Shown one piece after another: positions 53,712-64,000 of a stretch of DNA of 64,000 nt. This stretch comes from Neonectria sp. B-13 (taxonomy: Eukaryota > Ascomycota > Sordariomycetes > Hypocreales > Nectriaceae). The stretch's first letter is position 1. Each line of letters starts with the position of its first letter. A program made the translations under genes and the position numbers. The stretch covers positions 1,041,595 to 1,105,594 of the forward strand of contig NOKP01000008.1 in NCBI GenBank assembly GCA_002682825.1. Direction: 5' to 3'. Under the pieces are notes generated by a model, which saw only the letters and a program-made list of their open reading frames with translations, ran no database searches and had not been told where the DNA came from.

Positions 53712-56700
53712 TGCAGAACCGCAGGTCAGACCTTTGACCGTTGTTTCCTTACAGAGTATTCGGAGGAGTCGTTGTGGAAGATATTCAGGGCAAAATGATT
53801 GAATGAGAAGACGTTAGCGAGTGTGTAGCAAGTAACTAAACGCAGATGAACAAAGAAAGAATATAACAAGGCATCAATTCGGCTCGTCAAAGGAAACCCG
53901 GCACACAATTACTCAAGTACTTCCAGTGGATAATCGGGTGGTATCGGTATAGAGCGGCTGAGCTCTACTCAAGTCATACAGTGACTGCCGCTCTGCGAGA
54001 TCGGGCTTCTCACGCAATCGCCCTGTTCGAATTTTCTCCGGAGGATACTTGACATGAGTCCGCAACACGCCGAACACGCCGCCACTAAGTGTTTCCGAAA
54101 TTGCCCCGAGAGTCTGAGCCTTCAGGGGACGGATTGTTACATACATCCAAGCGCAATCAGAAAAGTTTATCGGAATTGAAACGGCGGGTAACTTGACCCT
54201 GACAGGTATGCCATGTTAATATCCCAAGGCTTGGTCCTCGAAGTCAGTTCTCTTTGTAGCTCTTGTGACCCAACGAGGCACAACTCACAAATATTGCATT
54301 TGCATTGAGTCATTTGTCATGCTCGTCACGGCGCACGCACAAAACTCGCTTATAGCGCCGTTGAGAGGACTCACAAGATAAGCCTGATGCCCACCCATAG
54401 TTGTCTAAACGGCGAAGGGGCCTAAACTCGGAGTTCGAAACTCGAGAGTTCTCCGTGCACTCCGATTAGACCGAGCTTAAGTGGGTGGTACGAACCAGGA
54501 AAAGATTCTTCGATTTGACCCAGGCTAACCTCGATTCGGCAAGTCTTCCCCCTTGCCCTTATCTAATATCGATAGCCCCTGTGCTTTTTACTCTGTTCTC
54601 ACTCATGCGTTCCTTGTGAACTTGGCGTCGTGCCAACGTGCCACAGGGACGCCGCGCTCTTTCAATCTGGATACTGGCTGCGATACAAAATCTCACAACA
54701 CGTCTCAGTCGTTTAGAGACTCGAAGACGCGCAAATTCGTGTGGTATGTCCTTACCCATGGACATTCAGCTGCATGTCTGACAGTGTTGACCCTAAGCTG
54801 GAGTGATGAGTCGATTTTTATTTCGGCATAAAATTAGATGTGTAATGTGGGATTAGTCGGAACTCGGGTGCGACCAGCCGCTGCATTAGCATCGACACGC
54901 ATCAATCTTCCGTCAATACCGTGCCACACATGACGCTTCCCACTGGATCAACTCGATATGCCAACGTGAACCGCCTCTAAGTCTTGGAGGGGATTTCGAG
55001 GGTTTTCACATACAAAGCGACTCGAGCGAGGATACCTCTGGCTCTATCCGTCGTCAGCTTCCAACGCCTTGCCGTTCTTTTTGTCTACGCAGATTTTACT
55101 AAGTTCAAAATGAGCCACGTGAACGAGGAGTCACCAAGAACAGATCCGCCACCAAAGTCCCTCTCGATGCACAGAACGTCGAAAGCAATTTTTTAGAGCA
55201 TGCGGGGTATACAGCACTAGCCTTCTCGTCGTGATCTGGCCGCATGGCCCGGAGCGATTACTCCTTCCTGTCACAATTGTCATCACCAAAAGTGTTTCCG
55301 GCTTTTTGAGCTAATAAGCCCACACTAACTAGATTCGTAATAAAGGATGCTGCATGTGCATGAAGTCATTTATGATTTCTTCTGATGATTCTGACAAATG
55401 CAAGTCTCGGGGATTGCTACGGAGGCTGCAGCGTCCGTCGGCTAATTTCAAGCCTCTGTCACGGGGTTTTTGAGGGATGAGTGATGAGTGATCAGTCACG
55501 TTTGGAGGCTTTTAGTTCATAATCATCAATAGTAATTCAATTGGTCCACTATTGAGGAGATATTTGGCTGGCAAAGAAGTAATTGAGAGGTTTGTCTTAC
55601 TTTTTTTGCATAAATGTGAGACCCTCGACGGGAGCGAAGGCTGTTCAGAAACGGCACGTCCCTATTTGATGCATTAATCACAAAACATAAGCTACTAGGC
55701 TGTAGTGATACATAAAATGACATAATGGATACAGTGACATGTGGTCAGTCAGTTCACTTTCAAGCTGATACTTCTGTAACAATACAGGCCCGTCTGTAAT
55801 ATTGGGCTATTGAAATTTTGCGTGTCTGTTCATTGGGGTACGTGTTTTCCATCAACGAAAGGGGGGCGGCGAAACCAGCAGAAACAATCGTCGTGGCCGG
55901 CCGGTGCCCTATTGTTATGATTCCTCGTGTATTGAGAAGCACATAGCTGCAGGACTGGACAGTAAGACGGCTCGCAACTGCGCTAGTTCATGCAATCCAC
56001 AAGAGGTCTCACCTAGCTTGAACGCAGATCATCACCTGTGATTGATAGCTTGCTCTCTATGGGAACACTTTGCCACGGCACATAGTTGTCGGTCAAAGAA
56101 AGAGGCGTTCCGTGCTACCCACCTCATTTCCCCGTCTCATCGATTAGATCATCTCTTCGCATGCGCCCCCAAACGTAATTGGAGATGCCTTCACCGACAG
56201 TCGCATTCAGCCTCAACCCCGCACGCCACCATTTACAACCAGGGTCACACATGGAGGCTTGTTTAGGGCTTTATCGGCTACAACCACACACGAGGTGGAA
56301 AATGGATGCAGCTATCACACACTAGAGAGTAAACGTAGCCGGCGGAAGAATGAATAGAAGAACCTTGGGCTAGGGTGACTTGTGAGTTGACATGGAAAGG
56401 TGGGAGATTATAGATAGGTTCGACTGCTTGGGTGGCGTTACATATCATCACCTACATTACCGCTAACTATAGTCTATGCTACACCAGCTTGATATGACTT
56501 AATTCGAAGCGCGACGTATGGAACGGCAAAGTCCATACTCCTGCGATTTCTAACTTTGCAGCTGAGTGAAACACTGGCGACGCGTTGGTTGGCCTCTAGA
56601 AATCACATGTACGCCCACAGAGACAAAGCGAGTCACATTGGTTCTCATTACGCATGATGCTAAAAAGTCTCAGGACTTGGTGGACCAAGAGGAAACATGA

Positions 56701-56779
56701 AAACCAATCACATCGAAGCCCATGCCTTCTTGTTATCATCCAATACGAGAAGGTGAGAGTCCAGAACGTATAGACTGGT
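53712..56779. other. 3-kb intergenic region, no gene seen
   Basis: Only short, motif-free frames (for example 54553-54831). Promoter of the transporter gene is at the left end, promoter of the aegerolysin gene at the right. Confidence 0.5.
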
Positions 56780-56787
56780 TATAAAAA
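56780..56787 (+). promoter_or_regulatory. TATA box of the aegerolysin gene
   Basis: TATAAAAA 137 bp before the start ATG, followed by a CT-rich leader. Consistent with a strongly regulated, highly expressed gene. Confidence 0.6.
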
Positions 56788-56916
56788 GGGGGATGGACTC
56801 CTTCTCTCAAATTCCCAACCCTTTATAATCCACCAATTCATCGGCTCCTCAATCCTATCTCTGTCCTCTATTTGACCTCATTCTCAGCTCAAATTTCCAA
56901 CGCCACGACCTCCAAG

Positions 56917-57381
56917 ATGGCATACGCACAGTGGGTATACATGCTCATCCAGAGCAAGATTGCCTCCGGCCAACTGCTTGTCAAGAACGTCAACCTGAAC
57001 TGGTGTGTTACTCTCAAACAAAGTATGCACTCACAGACGGCTAACCTTACGGGTTCACACAGGGGCAAGTTCTACAAGTACGATAATATGGATGATGAGA
57101 TCTCCACCAACACGGTCGATTCTCTTTCCATTTCTCCCAACAATTCAGCAGGCATCGCTTCGTGTGGCAGGTCTGATGCCTCCTCCGGAACAGAGGGTAA
57201 CTTTGACCTCTATGTGGGGGACACCAGGGTCTGTAACATCTACTGGGACTGCCCTTGGGGTTCCAAGACCAACACGTTCACCGTTTCCAACGTCAACGAC
57301 GACTACATTGTCCAGGCCACCGGTGCTCACCTGAACAGTGGTGCTCTTGGAAACGTCACCATCAAGGTTGCTGGGGGTTAA
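56917..57381 (+). CDS. Aegerolysin family protein (134 aa)
   Basis: Model join(56917..57002,57063..57381), 134 aa, the normal family length. The 60-nt intron (GTGTGT...ACAG) contains no stop and is a multiple of three, so it could be overlooked by frame-based methods. Family signatures: the MAYAQWV start, conserved aromatic and Asn residues around the intron, CGR-x-D/N-ASSGTEG and a late IYWDCPWGSKTN motif. There is no signal peptide, as is usual for aegerolysins. Family role: binds specific membrane sphingolipid domains. Several members are haemolytic alone or form bicomponent pores with a MACPF partner; others have developmental roles. No MACPF gene is in this window. A strong TATA box lies upstream. 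Confidence 0.92.
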   Translation: MAYAQWVYMLIQSKIASGQLLVKNVNLNWCVTLKQSMHSQTANLTGSHRGKFYKYDNMDDEISTNTVDSLSISPNNSAGIASCGRSDASSGTEGNFDLYVGDTRVCNIYWDCPWGSKTNTFTVSNVNDDYIVQATGAHLNSGALGNVTIKVAGG

Positions 57382-58984
57382 GATGCGACTGGATCTGTCA
57401 AGTGTCATGCATAGGTGTTATGGCACAGCGCACAGCAGCTTGAGTTGAAATAGTAGCAGTCTTTTCTGCTATCACTGTGAATTCAATTGATCTCCACTGC
57501 TGTCATAAATCTGTATTGTTCTACTTGAGGTCCGTTTTCAATACTCACTCAGTTTTAAAATTCGTAGACCACGACGAGTATGCCCTTGTGGATCAACGTG
57601 GACTTTTGCTCACACAACCCCCATCCAAGCCTCCTTTCCGGACCTCTAGGGGAAGCTCTTTTGTCTTGAGTAGTGGTGTACTGAAGCGTGCATTTCACCA
57701 AAGGTGTACGACGGCGTTAATAATACGCTTACTCCATTTCGCCGCATGGAAGCGGAGGGTGGTCAACCCACGTCGTTTCTCGCCAGCTCGTGGCGCTGTT
57801 CAAACGTTTTGGTGCCTCCAATATCCAATCTAGTCCGAGAACACGGTAGTCGTGTACCCGAGATATCTTTAGCCGTCGACTCCAATCCTCTCAAGCAAAA
57901 CACCTTTACAAGTAAGCCAGTTGGGCTGTTCGCATGTACAAGACAGAATCACGGAAAGAATTGTTTTTCTCTTTACTCTTCCAGCCAATTATCAACGGTG
58001 TTGACTAAATGCCATAGCTTCAGATCAGGAGCGAGAAAGGAGATGGGAATTTACGTTTGCCTTAGAAAGATGTATAAATATATGGGGTTTGGCGCCATAC
58101 GGGCACGCCGCAGAAGTTGTTGCCGTTGCATTAGACTTAATTTAGGTGTGTCGTCATAGCCCAGCTGTCGCAAAACCGCTCAGTCCAATTGAATGCGCTT
58201 TTCTTCGCCAGAGCGCTGTTCAGAACAAGCGTGAGCAGGGTATCTCGGCGTCCCCGCGCCACTCGGCGCTGATGAGCGACTTAGCCAAGACAAGTTGACA
58301 GGCTCCTGCAGAGTGTCAGTGCCTTTCTCGACATCAGATTCGTCAATTTAGTCTCGCTGGCAGGTCCCCAGAAAATGAAAATAAGGTCGTCGGGGCACTC
58401 CTGGGAATAGCAAGCCGTTAAGCGTTGCGGGTACGGAACTGCCGGCTTCGTATGGCACTGGCAACCGCCCGGGTACTGTAAACGGGGCGCCGCTGACGCG
58501 ACATCGGCATCGACTCTGCCGGCCTTGGCGGACAAACCACCAACAGTTTGCGCCCGGCCGGAACAAAGTGCCGTGAGCCTGTATGCAAAATGGCATCACG
58601 AGCATCGCCGAAGACGCCGACAATCCCGAAGTCTTTGCGAAGACATTGCGAGAGCGACTCCAGCCGGCATTTGCTCCCCGGATGAGATCATCGTCGTGAG
58701 CAATCGACGCGGATGTCTGATGGGGGTGAGTTGGAGAGTGTCGCCAAGAAGGAGGGCCTCGTGGCTTTGTGTCGGAGGTATAATAGGAGTCTTCTCGTCG
58801 CTCACAGACTCAAATCAGAACATCAATCGCATCAACTCTTTCGCACTACAAGCAAGCATCTAGTCACTTACGACTTCAACACTCAAAGAAACCGCATCTA
58901 CAACTCAACTTCAGTTTACCAACTTGGCATCATTTTTCAGACCCAGCTTCACTAAGCAAAACCCAACACATTCCAAGCGTCACC
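57382..58984. other. Intergenic, no gene seen
   Basis: 1.6 kb between the aegerolysin and the GMC gene. Several plus-strand frames of 60-150 codons at 57.5-58.9 kb show no motif; several begin in AT-rich sequence. The right end is the promoter and leader (CA-rich) of the GMC gene. Confidence 0.5.
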
Positions 58985-60978
58985 ATGGCCGTCATCAACG
59001 AACCCCCCAAGACATTCGACTTCATTGTCGTCGGAGGTCCGATACCAACCTAAATCCCACTCAATACTTGATGGTTGCTAACTCTCTTCTAGGTGGTACC
59101 GCCGGATGTGTTGTCGCTGGTCGCCTCGCCGAGAACCCCAATGTCTCTGTTCTCGTTATCGAGGCCGGCATTGACAATCCTGCCGCTGTCGACGCTATTA
59201 CAACCCCGGCCACCGCTTTCACTCTTCGAGGCTCCAAGTACGACTGGGCCTTCAAGACCGGCATGATCGACCGTCCTGAGTACACCCGTATTGAGAAGCC
59301 CAACACCCGCGGCAAGGTCCTTGGTGGCAGCTCGTGCCTCAACTACTACACCTGGATCCCGGGCAGCGCTGCTACCTTCGATGACTGGGCGCAGTACGGC
59401 GGAAGTGAGTGGACCTGGGCGACTTGCAAGGAATACCTCTACAAGGTTAGTAAGACCTCGGCGAACCCCTCAAAGGCCAATCCATTATTGTCAATCCCCG
59501 GATTCTAACCCTGCTTAGCCCGCAACCTACCACGATGACCGTGGTGAGCACCGCCCTGAGCTCAAGTACATCGGCCAAGGCGGCCCGCTCCCCGTGGCCC
59601 ATTCGGACATGCTCCCCGAAACCCAAGGCTTCCGCGATGCCTTGACTAAGGCGTGGGTTAGCAAGGGCGAGCGTCTCACTGACGATGTCCATAACGGTAC
59701 TATGAACGGTCTTTGGAAGTGCATCAACACTATCTACAATGGAAAGCGCTCTTCTAGCTGGAGATTCCTCGAAGGAAAGCCCAACGTTACGGTTCTTGGC
59801 GAAACCAACGCTAAGAACCTAATCTTCGAGGACGGCAAGGCCGTTGGAGTGGAAGTCATCGGCCCAGACGGCCACACCTTCAGCCTGCGCGCTAAATACG
59901 AGGTCATTCTCTCCCTTGGCGTGTACGAGACCCCCAAGCTGCTGCTTCTGTCTGGAATCGGTCCTGAGGCGGAGCTTTCCAAATTCGGCATCGACACGGT
60001 CGTCAAATCGGAACACGTCGGCCAGAACCTCCTCGACCACCCCATCCTTCCCCACGTCTTCAAGCTCAAGGACGGCTACGGCCTCGACAACCACCTGCTG
60101 CGTCCCGGGCTGGAGAAGGACGCGGCCGCCTCTGCCTATCGCTGGAAGAACAAGGGTCCCCTTACCAGCGGCCTGCTCGAGCTTGTCGGCCTTCCTCGCA
60201 TCGACCACTATCTCGAGAAGGTGCCTGAGTACGTCGCTTTCAAGAAGGCCAACGGTGGCGTTGACCCATTCGGTCCCGGCGGCCAGCCTCACTTCGAGAT
60301 CGATTTCGTGCCCATGTTCTGTGATGCCTTCCAGTGGCACATTCCCACCCCTCCTCAGGGCGACTACATGACTGTCATCGTGGACCTCCTCCGACCCCTT
60401 TCCCAAAACGGCACCGTCACGCTTAACTCGACCAACCCGCTCGAGCAGGCTAACATCAACATAAACTTCTTTTCCAATGATCTCGACCTCGTTGCTATGC
60501 GCCAGGGCGTCCGATTCGTCGACGACATCGTCATGAACGGAGAGGGAATGAAGGACATCGTTGAAGAGGATTACCCTTGGGCTATGCCCCGAGGCTCGGA
60601 TGAAGCGATGGATACTATGATCAAGGAGCGATCCCAGACTGGTTTCCGTGAGTCAAGCCCTACCGCTTAGTGACTGCAATGAGCAATACTGACCTATCAA
60701 CCCATAGATCCATGTGGTACCGCGCGCCTCGGCCAGGATATTGAGCAGGGTGCTGTCGATTCCAAGCTCAAGGTCTTCGGCATTGAGAACCTTCGAGTTA
60801 TTGACGCCTCGATCATCCCCGTCATTCCTGACTGCCGTATCCAGAACTCGGTCTACATGATTGCTGAAAGGGTCAGTTCCGTTCCCATTGAGAACCCGCT
60901 CAATAAAAGATGAAACTAACAGTGCCGCAATAGGGTGCCGATTTCATCAAGGCTGCCTATCCCGGCCTTTACGCTTGA
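58985..60978 (+). CDS. GMC-family FAD oxidoreductase (580 aa)
   Basis: Model join(58985..59036,59093..59445,59519..60647,60708..60871,60934..60978), phases exact. The ADP-binding FAD motif is split by the first intron: VVG then GGTAG (positions 15-22). GMC signature 1 is near residue 93 (GKVLGGSSCLNYYTW). Signature 2 is present (GVYETPKLLLLSGIGP). The active-site His is His512 in HPCGTARLG and the second position is Asn558 (RIQNSVYMIAER), the His/Asn pair of choline- or alcohol-oxidase-type enzymes rather than His/His. There is no signal peptide, so it is cytosolic or peroxisomal; the C-terminus AYPGLYA has no classical PTS1. Role: FAD-dependent oxidation of an alcohol. The substrate is unknown. 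Convergent with the protease gene downstream. Confidence 0.9.
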
Positions 60979-61453
60979 AGTGAGATAGAAGTGTTCGCGC
61001 AATGAATAGATACTGCGGGATGGTAATTTATAATATGGGCTGGTGGCTCGTTGAACTTGAGCTGTGAAGAGAAGGTAGAGTAGAGTGCTAGGCTGCAACT
61101 AAAGGAGGAGCAAATAGATGAGAATGGATTGTTTAGAATCTGCCAATTAATGCAAAGAGATCACTGAGTGGAAGAGTTTGCTTCAAGAAACGCAAGATGT
61201 TGATTGAGGCTAATTATCCCATCGCTCACCAAGACATAATTAATGATTACAGGTCTCGGAACAGCGGTCGGAATAGGATTCAGGCCACGATCCGAACATC
61301 TAGATATCAGGGATTGTGTGGGAAGAAGATGTCAACTATTTCAAATGGCTCTATAATATCTATACAAGAATCGAAGTGTCATCGTGCCCTGGGACCATGC
61401 CCACGCTGTTCTCCGCAGCCACCCATCCTGCAGGTGCACCACTCACATAGCTT
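60979..61453. other. Convergent intergenic region
   Basis: Between the 3' ends of the GMC and polyglycine-hydrolase-like genes. Nothing else seen. Confidence 0.5.
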
Positions 61454-63428
61454 TTACGCCAAAGGGAAATCTTCAAACAGGAAGGGCATCTTCCAGAATC
61501 TCAGGTCATCGAACTCTTGCTCGGAGAGATACTCTCGCGTATTTAGGTTCAACGCCCAGTCAAAGTCTCCACGACTCTCCGCAAAAGTACGGGCGCCAGC
61601 TGTCGAGCCATCACGCCAGCTACCCCATGAAGGGCCGCCAACGCCATAAACAGCTAGGAGAGAGGTTAGTTTAGTCGTTGCTTCGAGAGGAATGGGGGCA
61701 GAAGGTGTTGTAAAACTTACCATTGTGTCCAATGAACTTGGCAATGCTGCTCGCGCTCGCAGCAAGTGAGAATCCGCCCATGCTCTCCTCTTTGATGGCG
61801 CCATCACCTCCGTTAGGTCCAGGTACGAGCTTGTACGACTTGGGATGAACCGGGTCGTAACCTGTGTACTTGCTCTCCTGTACAATCCGATCGTTGGCAT
61901 GCTTCTTAGCCGAGGTCTGGTATAGCTCAACGTCCAACCCCTTCAAGATGTTCTTCTGCAGGAACTTCAGGTAGGGAGTGTTGGTAACGTTGGTCACGAC
62001 GTAACTCAAGAGCATTGAACCATAGTTGGAGTAGGCATAGCCATCTCCAGGAGCATAGTCCAGCGGTCGGGCAACCATGTATTCGATGACGTCGCGGAGG
62101 CTCGCGGGGCGCGTGCCGTTCGATTGAGCAATGGCGATAGTTTGGAACATGAAGCCAGGATCGCCCGATACCGATCTGTCATAGCCACCAGTATGGTCGA
62201 GCAGATTCTGAATGGTGATGTTGTTGGCTCGGTCGTCTTCAGGCTTGTAGCCAAGTAGAGGGTAAACAGGGGTGGAGTAGTTGAGATGACCAGCCTCGGC
62301 CAAGTTGTAGATGGCGGCGTGGACGAACAACTTGCTGACACTGGCCAGCAAGAAGATGTCATCGGGCTTCACAACCGCACGGTTGCTTTCCGCCCACGTG
62401 TAGCTCCTCTCGGTGAGGACAGTACCGTTAGAAGCAATGGCCACTTGTGCTTGTCGGACGCCGTTCTTCTTCATCCAGGTCTTCATCACGTTGTCAATTC
62501 CAGCTTGCGCACCCTTGTTGTCCTTGAATCCGTTCGTTGTACCCGTCACTGACCACTTTCGCGAAGACGGAATATCTTGCTCCGCAAAGATGACTGAGAA
62601 ACGGGCGTCTTTGCCATTTCCACCACCCTGAAGATCGATGGGGTTGAGCCCGTTCTTTTTCTGAGCCTTGATCTCCTTGGCCAACTTTTCGGCTGTGAGA
62701 CCTTCTTTGGCGACCCAGGTTCCAACATCGGTGTCGACGAATTGAGGCGTAATGACGTGGTCTTCCGACAAGAACAGGTGGGACGGACGCCAGAACCGCT
62801 TCTCGGTTTCGGATCGATAGACTTCGCGATAGTCGATACTGTAGTTGGTGGTGTAGAAGATGGTCGACATATCATTGTCGACGTTCTCGTGACCCAGAAC
62901 GCAGTATCGGCGGTCTTGCGGTGTGCCGTACATGCGGAAGCCCTTGATGGTCATGCTGATGCTACCAGTCGAGTTCTCATAGCCCCAGGGGTTCGTCAGG
63001 TCACAGACCTGGGCCCAGTTTGTAACATTGACCTTTTCCACGACGCCAGCGAAGACGGTGCTGTCTGCAGGCCCCGTCGCAGAGACGTGTGTCGAGACAA
63101 ATCCCTCGGTCTTCCAGCCCTCTAGCCAGGCGTCGTAGGTCTTCTTGTTGGCGCCTTGGATGATTTCGAAGGGCTTTCCTTCCCGTCGGGACCAGACTGC
63201 TGCGTATTTGACGTCGGGGGGCGAGCCGTAGGTGCTCAAGGAGATGATTCGATAGCCATCCGTAGTTAAAGACTTGGCTTTCTCGGCGTGTCGTGAACCC
63301 TCTACGTTGTAGTAGGTCTGGATGTCTCGTGCATTGGTGTAAGAAGCACGGTGCTCAATAGCGGTCGCCTGAGCGACGGAGCATAATGATAGGCAGCATG
63401 CCAGGAGACTGGCGACGGAAGGAAACAT
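61454..63428 (-). CDS. Polyglycine hydrolase-like secreted protease (beta-lactamase-fold, chitinase-modifying type)
   Basis: Model complement(join(61454..61653,61721..63428)), 635 aa, close to the about 640 aa of known fungal polyglycine hydrolases. A signal peptide (LLACCLSLCSVAQATA) leads into a unique N-terminal domain with the repeated motif GYRIISLSTYGSPPDVKYAA and a second FRMYGTPQDRRYCV copy. The C-terminal half is a class C beta-lactamase-like fold with SVSK at 363-366 (nucleophile Ser363, Lys366) and YSN at 466-468. Several N-glycosylation sites. Family knowledge: related enzymes of Epicoccum and Fusarium cleave the polyglycine hinge of plant class IV chitinases and so blunt a plant defence. 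That activity is inferred here from domain order. The final exon supplies the end of the fold. Confidence 0.87.
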
Positions 63429-64000
63429 AGCGTCGGATTACGCAACAGACAAACCACTGAATAGACAAAGCGTGGATGAGGCCTAAAACTCTACATCGCT
63501 GGCTCCCGCATCACTTTTGTAGCGGCCATCAACTTTCATCAATCTCGGAGCGGTCGGGCGAGTTCTATAATTAGCGTGTGCATTTCTAGTGATTTCGCGA
63601 TACGAGATGCAGTCCTGCAAAGCCCCCCACATGGCTCTACGGTTAAAACTTTAACTCGCCCGGGACTGTCGTCCACTAATCCCTAGAGCGAAATGAACGG
63701 GTTCGCTGGCGGGCTGCGTCTCCTGTTCAAGATTTAGACCCGACATTTTGGCTCCTGGGAAAAGCTCCCCACCTGGAAAAACGGACGTTGTAACTTCACG
63801 GGCCGGGCCGTGGTACGTGACAGATACGATGGAGCTTCTTTTCCACCACCCAGAGCGACGGGAATTATACTTGGCTGATTTCCCTTTACGTATTAAATAG
63901 TAAGTGATCAATCGGCAACGGACGGGTTGTCTCAGTCTCAGCGTCCCCCAAGATGCCGAAACAGGGGCCCCTCGGCATCCTCCGTGACTTCTGGAGTTTG
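63429..64000. other. Upstream region of the protease gene, no gene seen
   Basis: Contains the promoter of the minus-strand gene ending at 63428. A short minus frame (63651-63911) has no motif. The window ends here, so a gene further right cannot be excluded. Confidence 0.5.

Noticed and set aside
59819..60406. 195-codon antisense frame opposite the GMC gene
   Set aside because: Shadow of GMC coding sequence; sense strand has full family motifs.
1..64000. CRISPR arrays, bacterial operons, tRNA or 5S rRNA genes
   Set aside because: Spliced fungal genes throughout; no repeat-spacer arrays; no candidate T-loop or 5S signature could be supported by eye. A tRNAscan or Infernal run would settle the RNA genes.

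Overview
The window is nuclear DNA from a filamentous ascomycete, probably a Sordariomycete of the Fusarium/Colletotrichum type. This follows from short introns (about 45-80 nt, GTRNGY donors, CTAAC-like branch sites), Zn2Cys6 regulators, HET-domain and NLR-type proteins, a LaeA-like methyltransferase, an aegerolysin and a polyglycine-hydrolase-like secreted enzyme. The species is inferred, not shown. Gene models were built by hand from reading frames, splice signals and phase. Most multi-exon models add up to an exact multiple of three; 5' ends are less certain than 3' ends.

Region A (0.9-18.8 kb) looks like an allorecognition or innate-immunity island. It holds a PNP/NB-ARC/TPR NLR-type receptor (878-3960), an arrestin-fold reading frame only 88 bp downstream on the same strand (possibly one gene with the NLR), a HET-domain pseudogene (5692-6606), an F-box protein, a head-to-head pair of paralogous unusual protein kinases (11.1-12.7 kb and 14.5-16.2 kb) and an apparently intact HET protein (16.8-18.8 kb). 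It is interrupted by a 100-N assembly gap flanked by a hexanucleotide microsatellite (7.4-7.7 kb).

Region B (18.8-27 kb) is gene-poor. It has an acidic nuclear-type protein, a 75-bp pure poly-C tract, a second F-box protein with a Cys motif and a DUF7053-like protein.

Region C (27-33 kb) is a compact redox trio: a ferric-reductase-type flavocytochrome, an Old Yellow Enzyme with unusual active-site residues, and a divergent Zn2Cys6 regulator.

Region D (36.3-48.1 kb) has a pyruvoyl decarboxylase of the PSD/PsiD-like type, a GPI-anchored-type secreted protein, a four-exon small cysteine-rich secreted protein, a GNAT acetyltransferase, a Ser/Thr-rich protein fragment, a large multi-pass membrane protein and a LaeA-like methyltransferase.

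Region E (49.8-63.4 kb) has a second Zn2Cys6 regulator convergent with an MFS monocarboxylate-type transporter, then an aegerolysin, a GMC oxidoreductase and the polyglycine-hydrolase-like protease. Several of these products are secreted or membrane-active, which fits a host- or competitor-facing gene complement. Between the regions are gene-free stretches of 1-3.3 kb with no convincing coding or RNA features.
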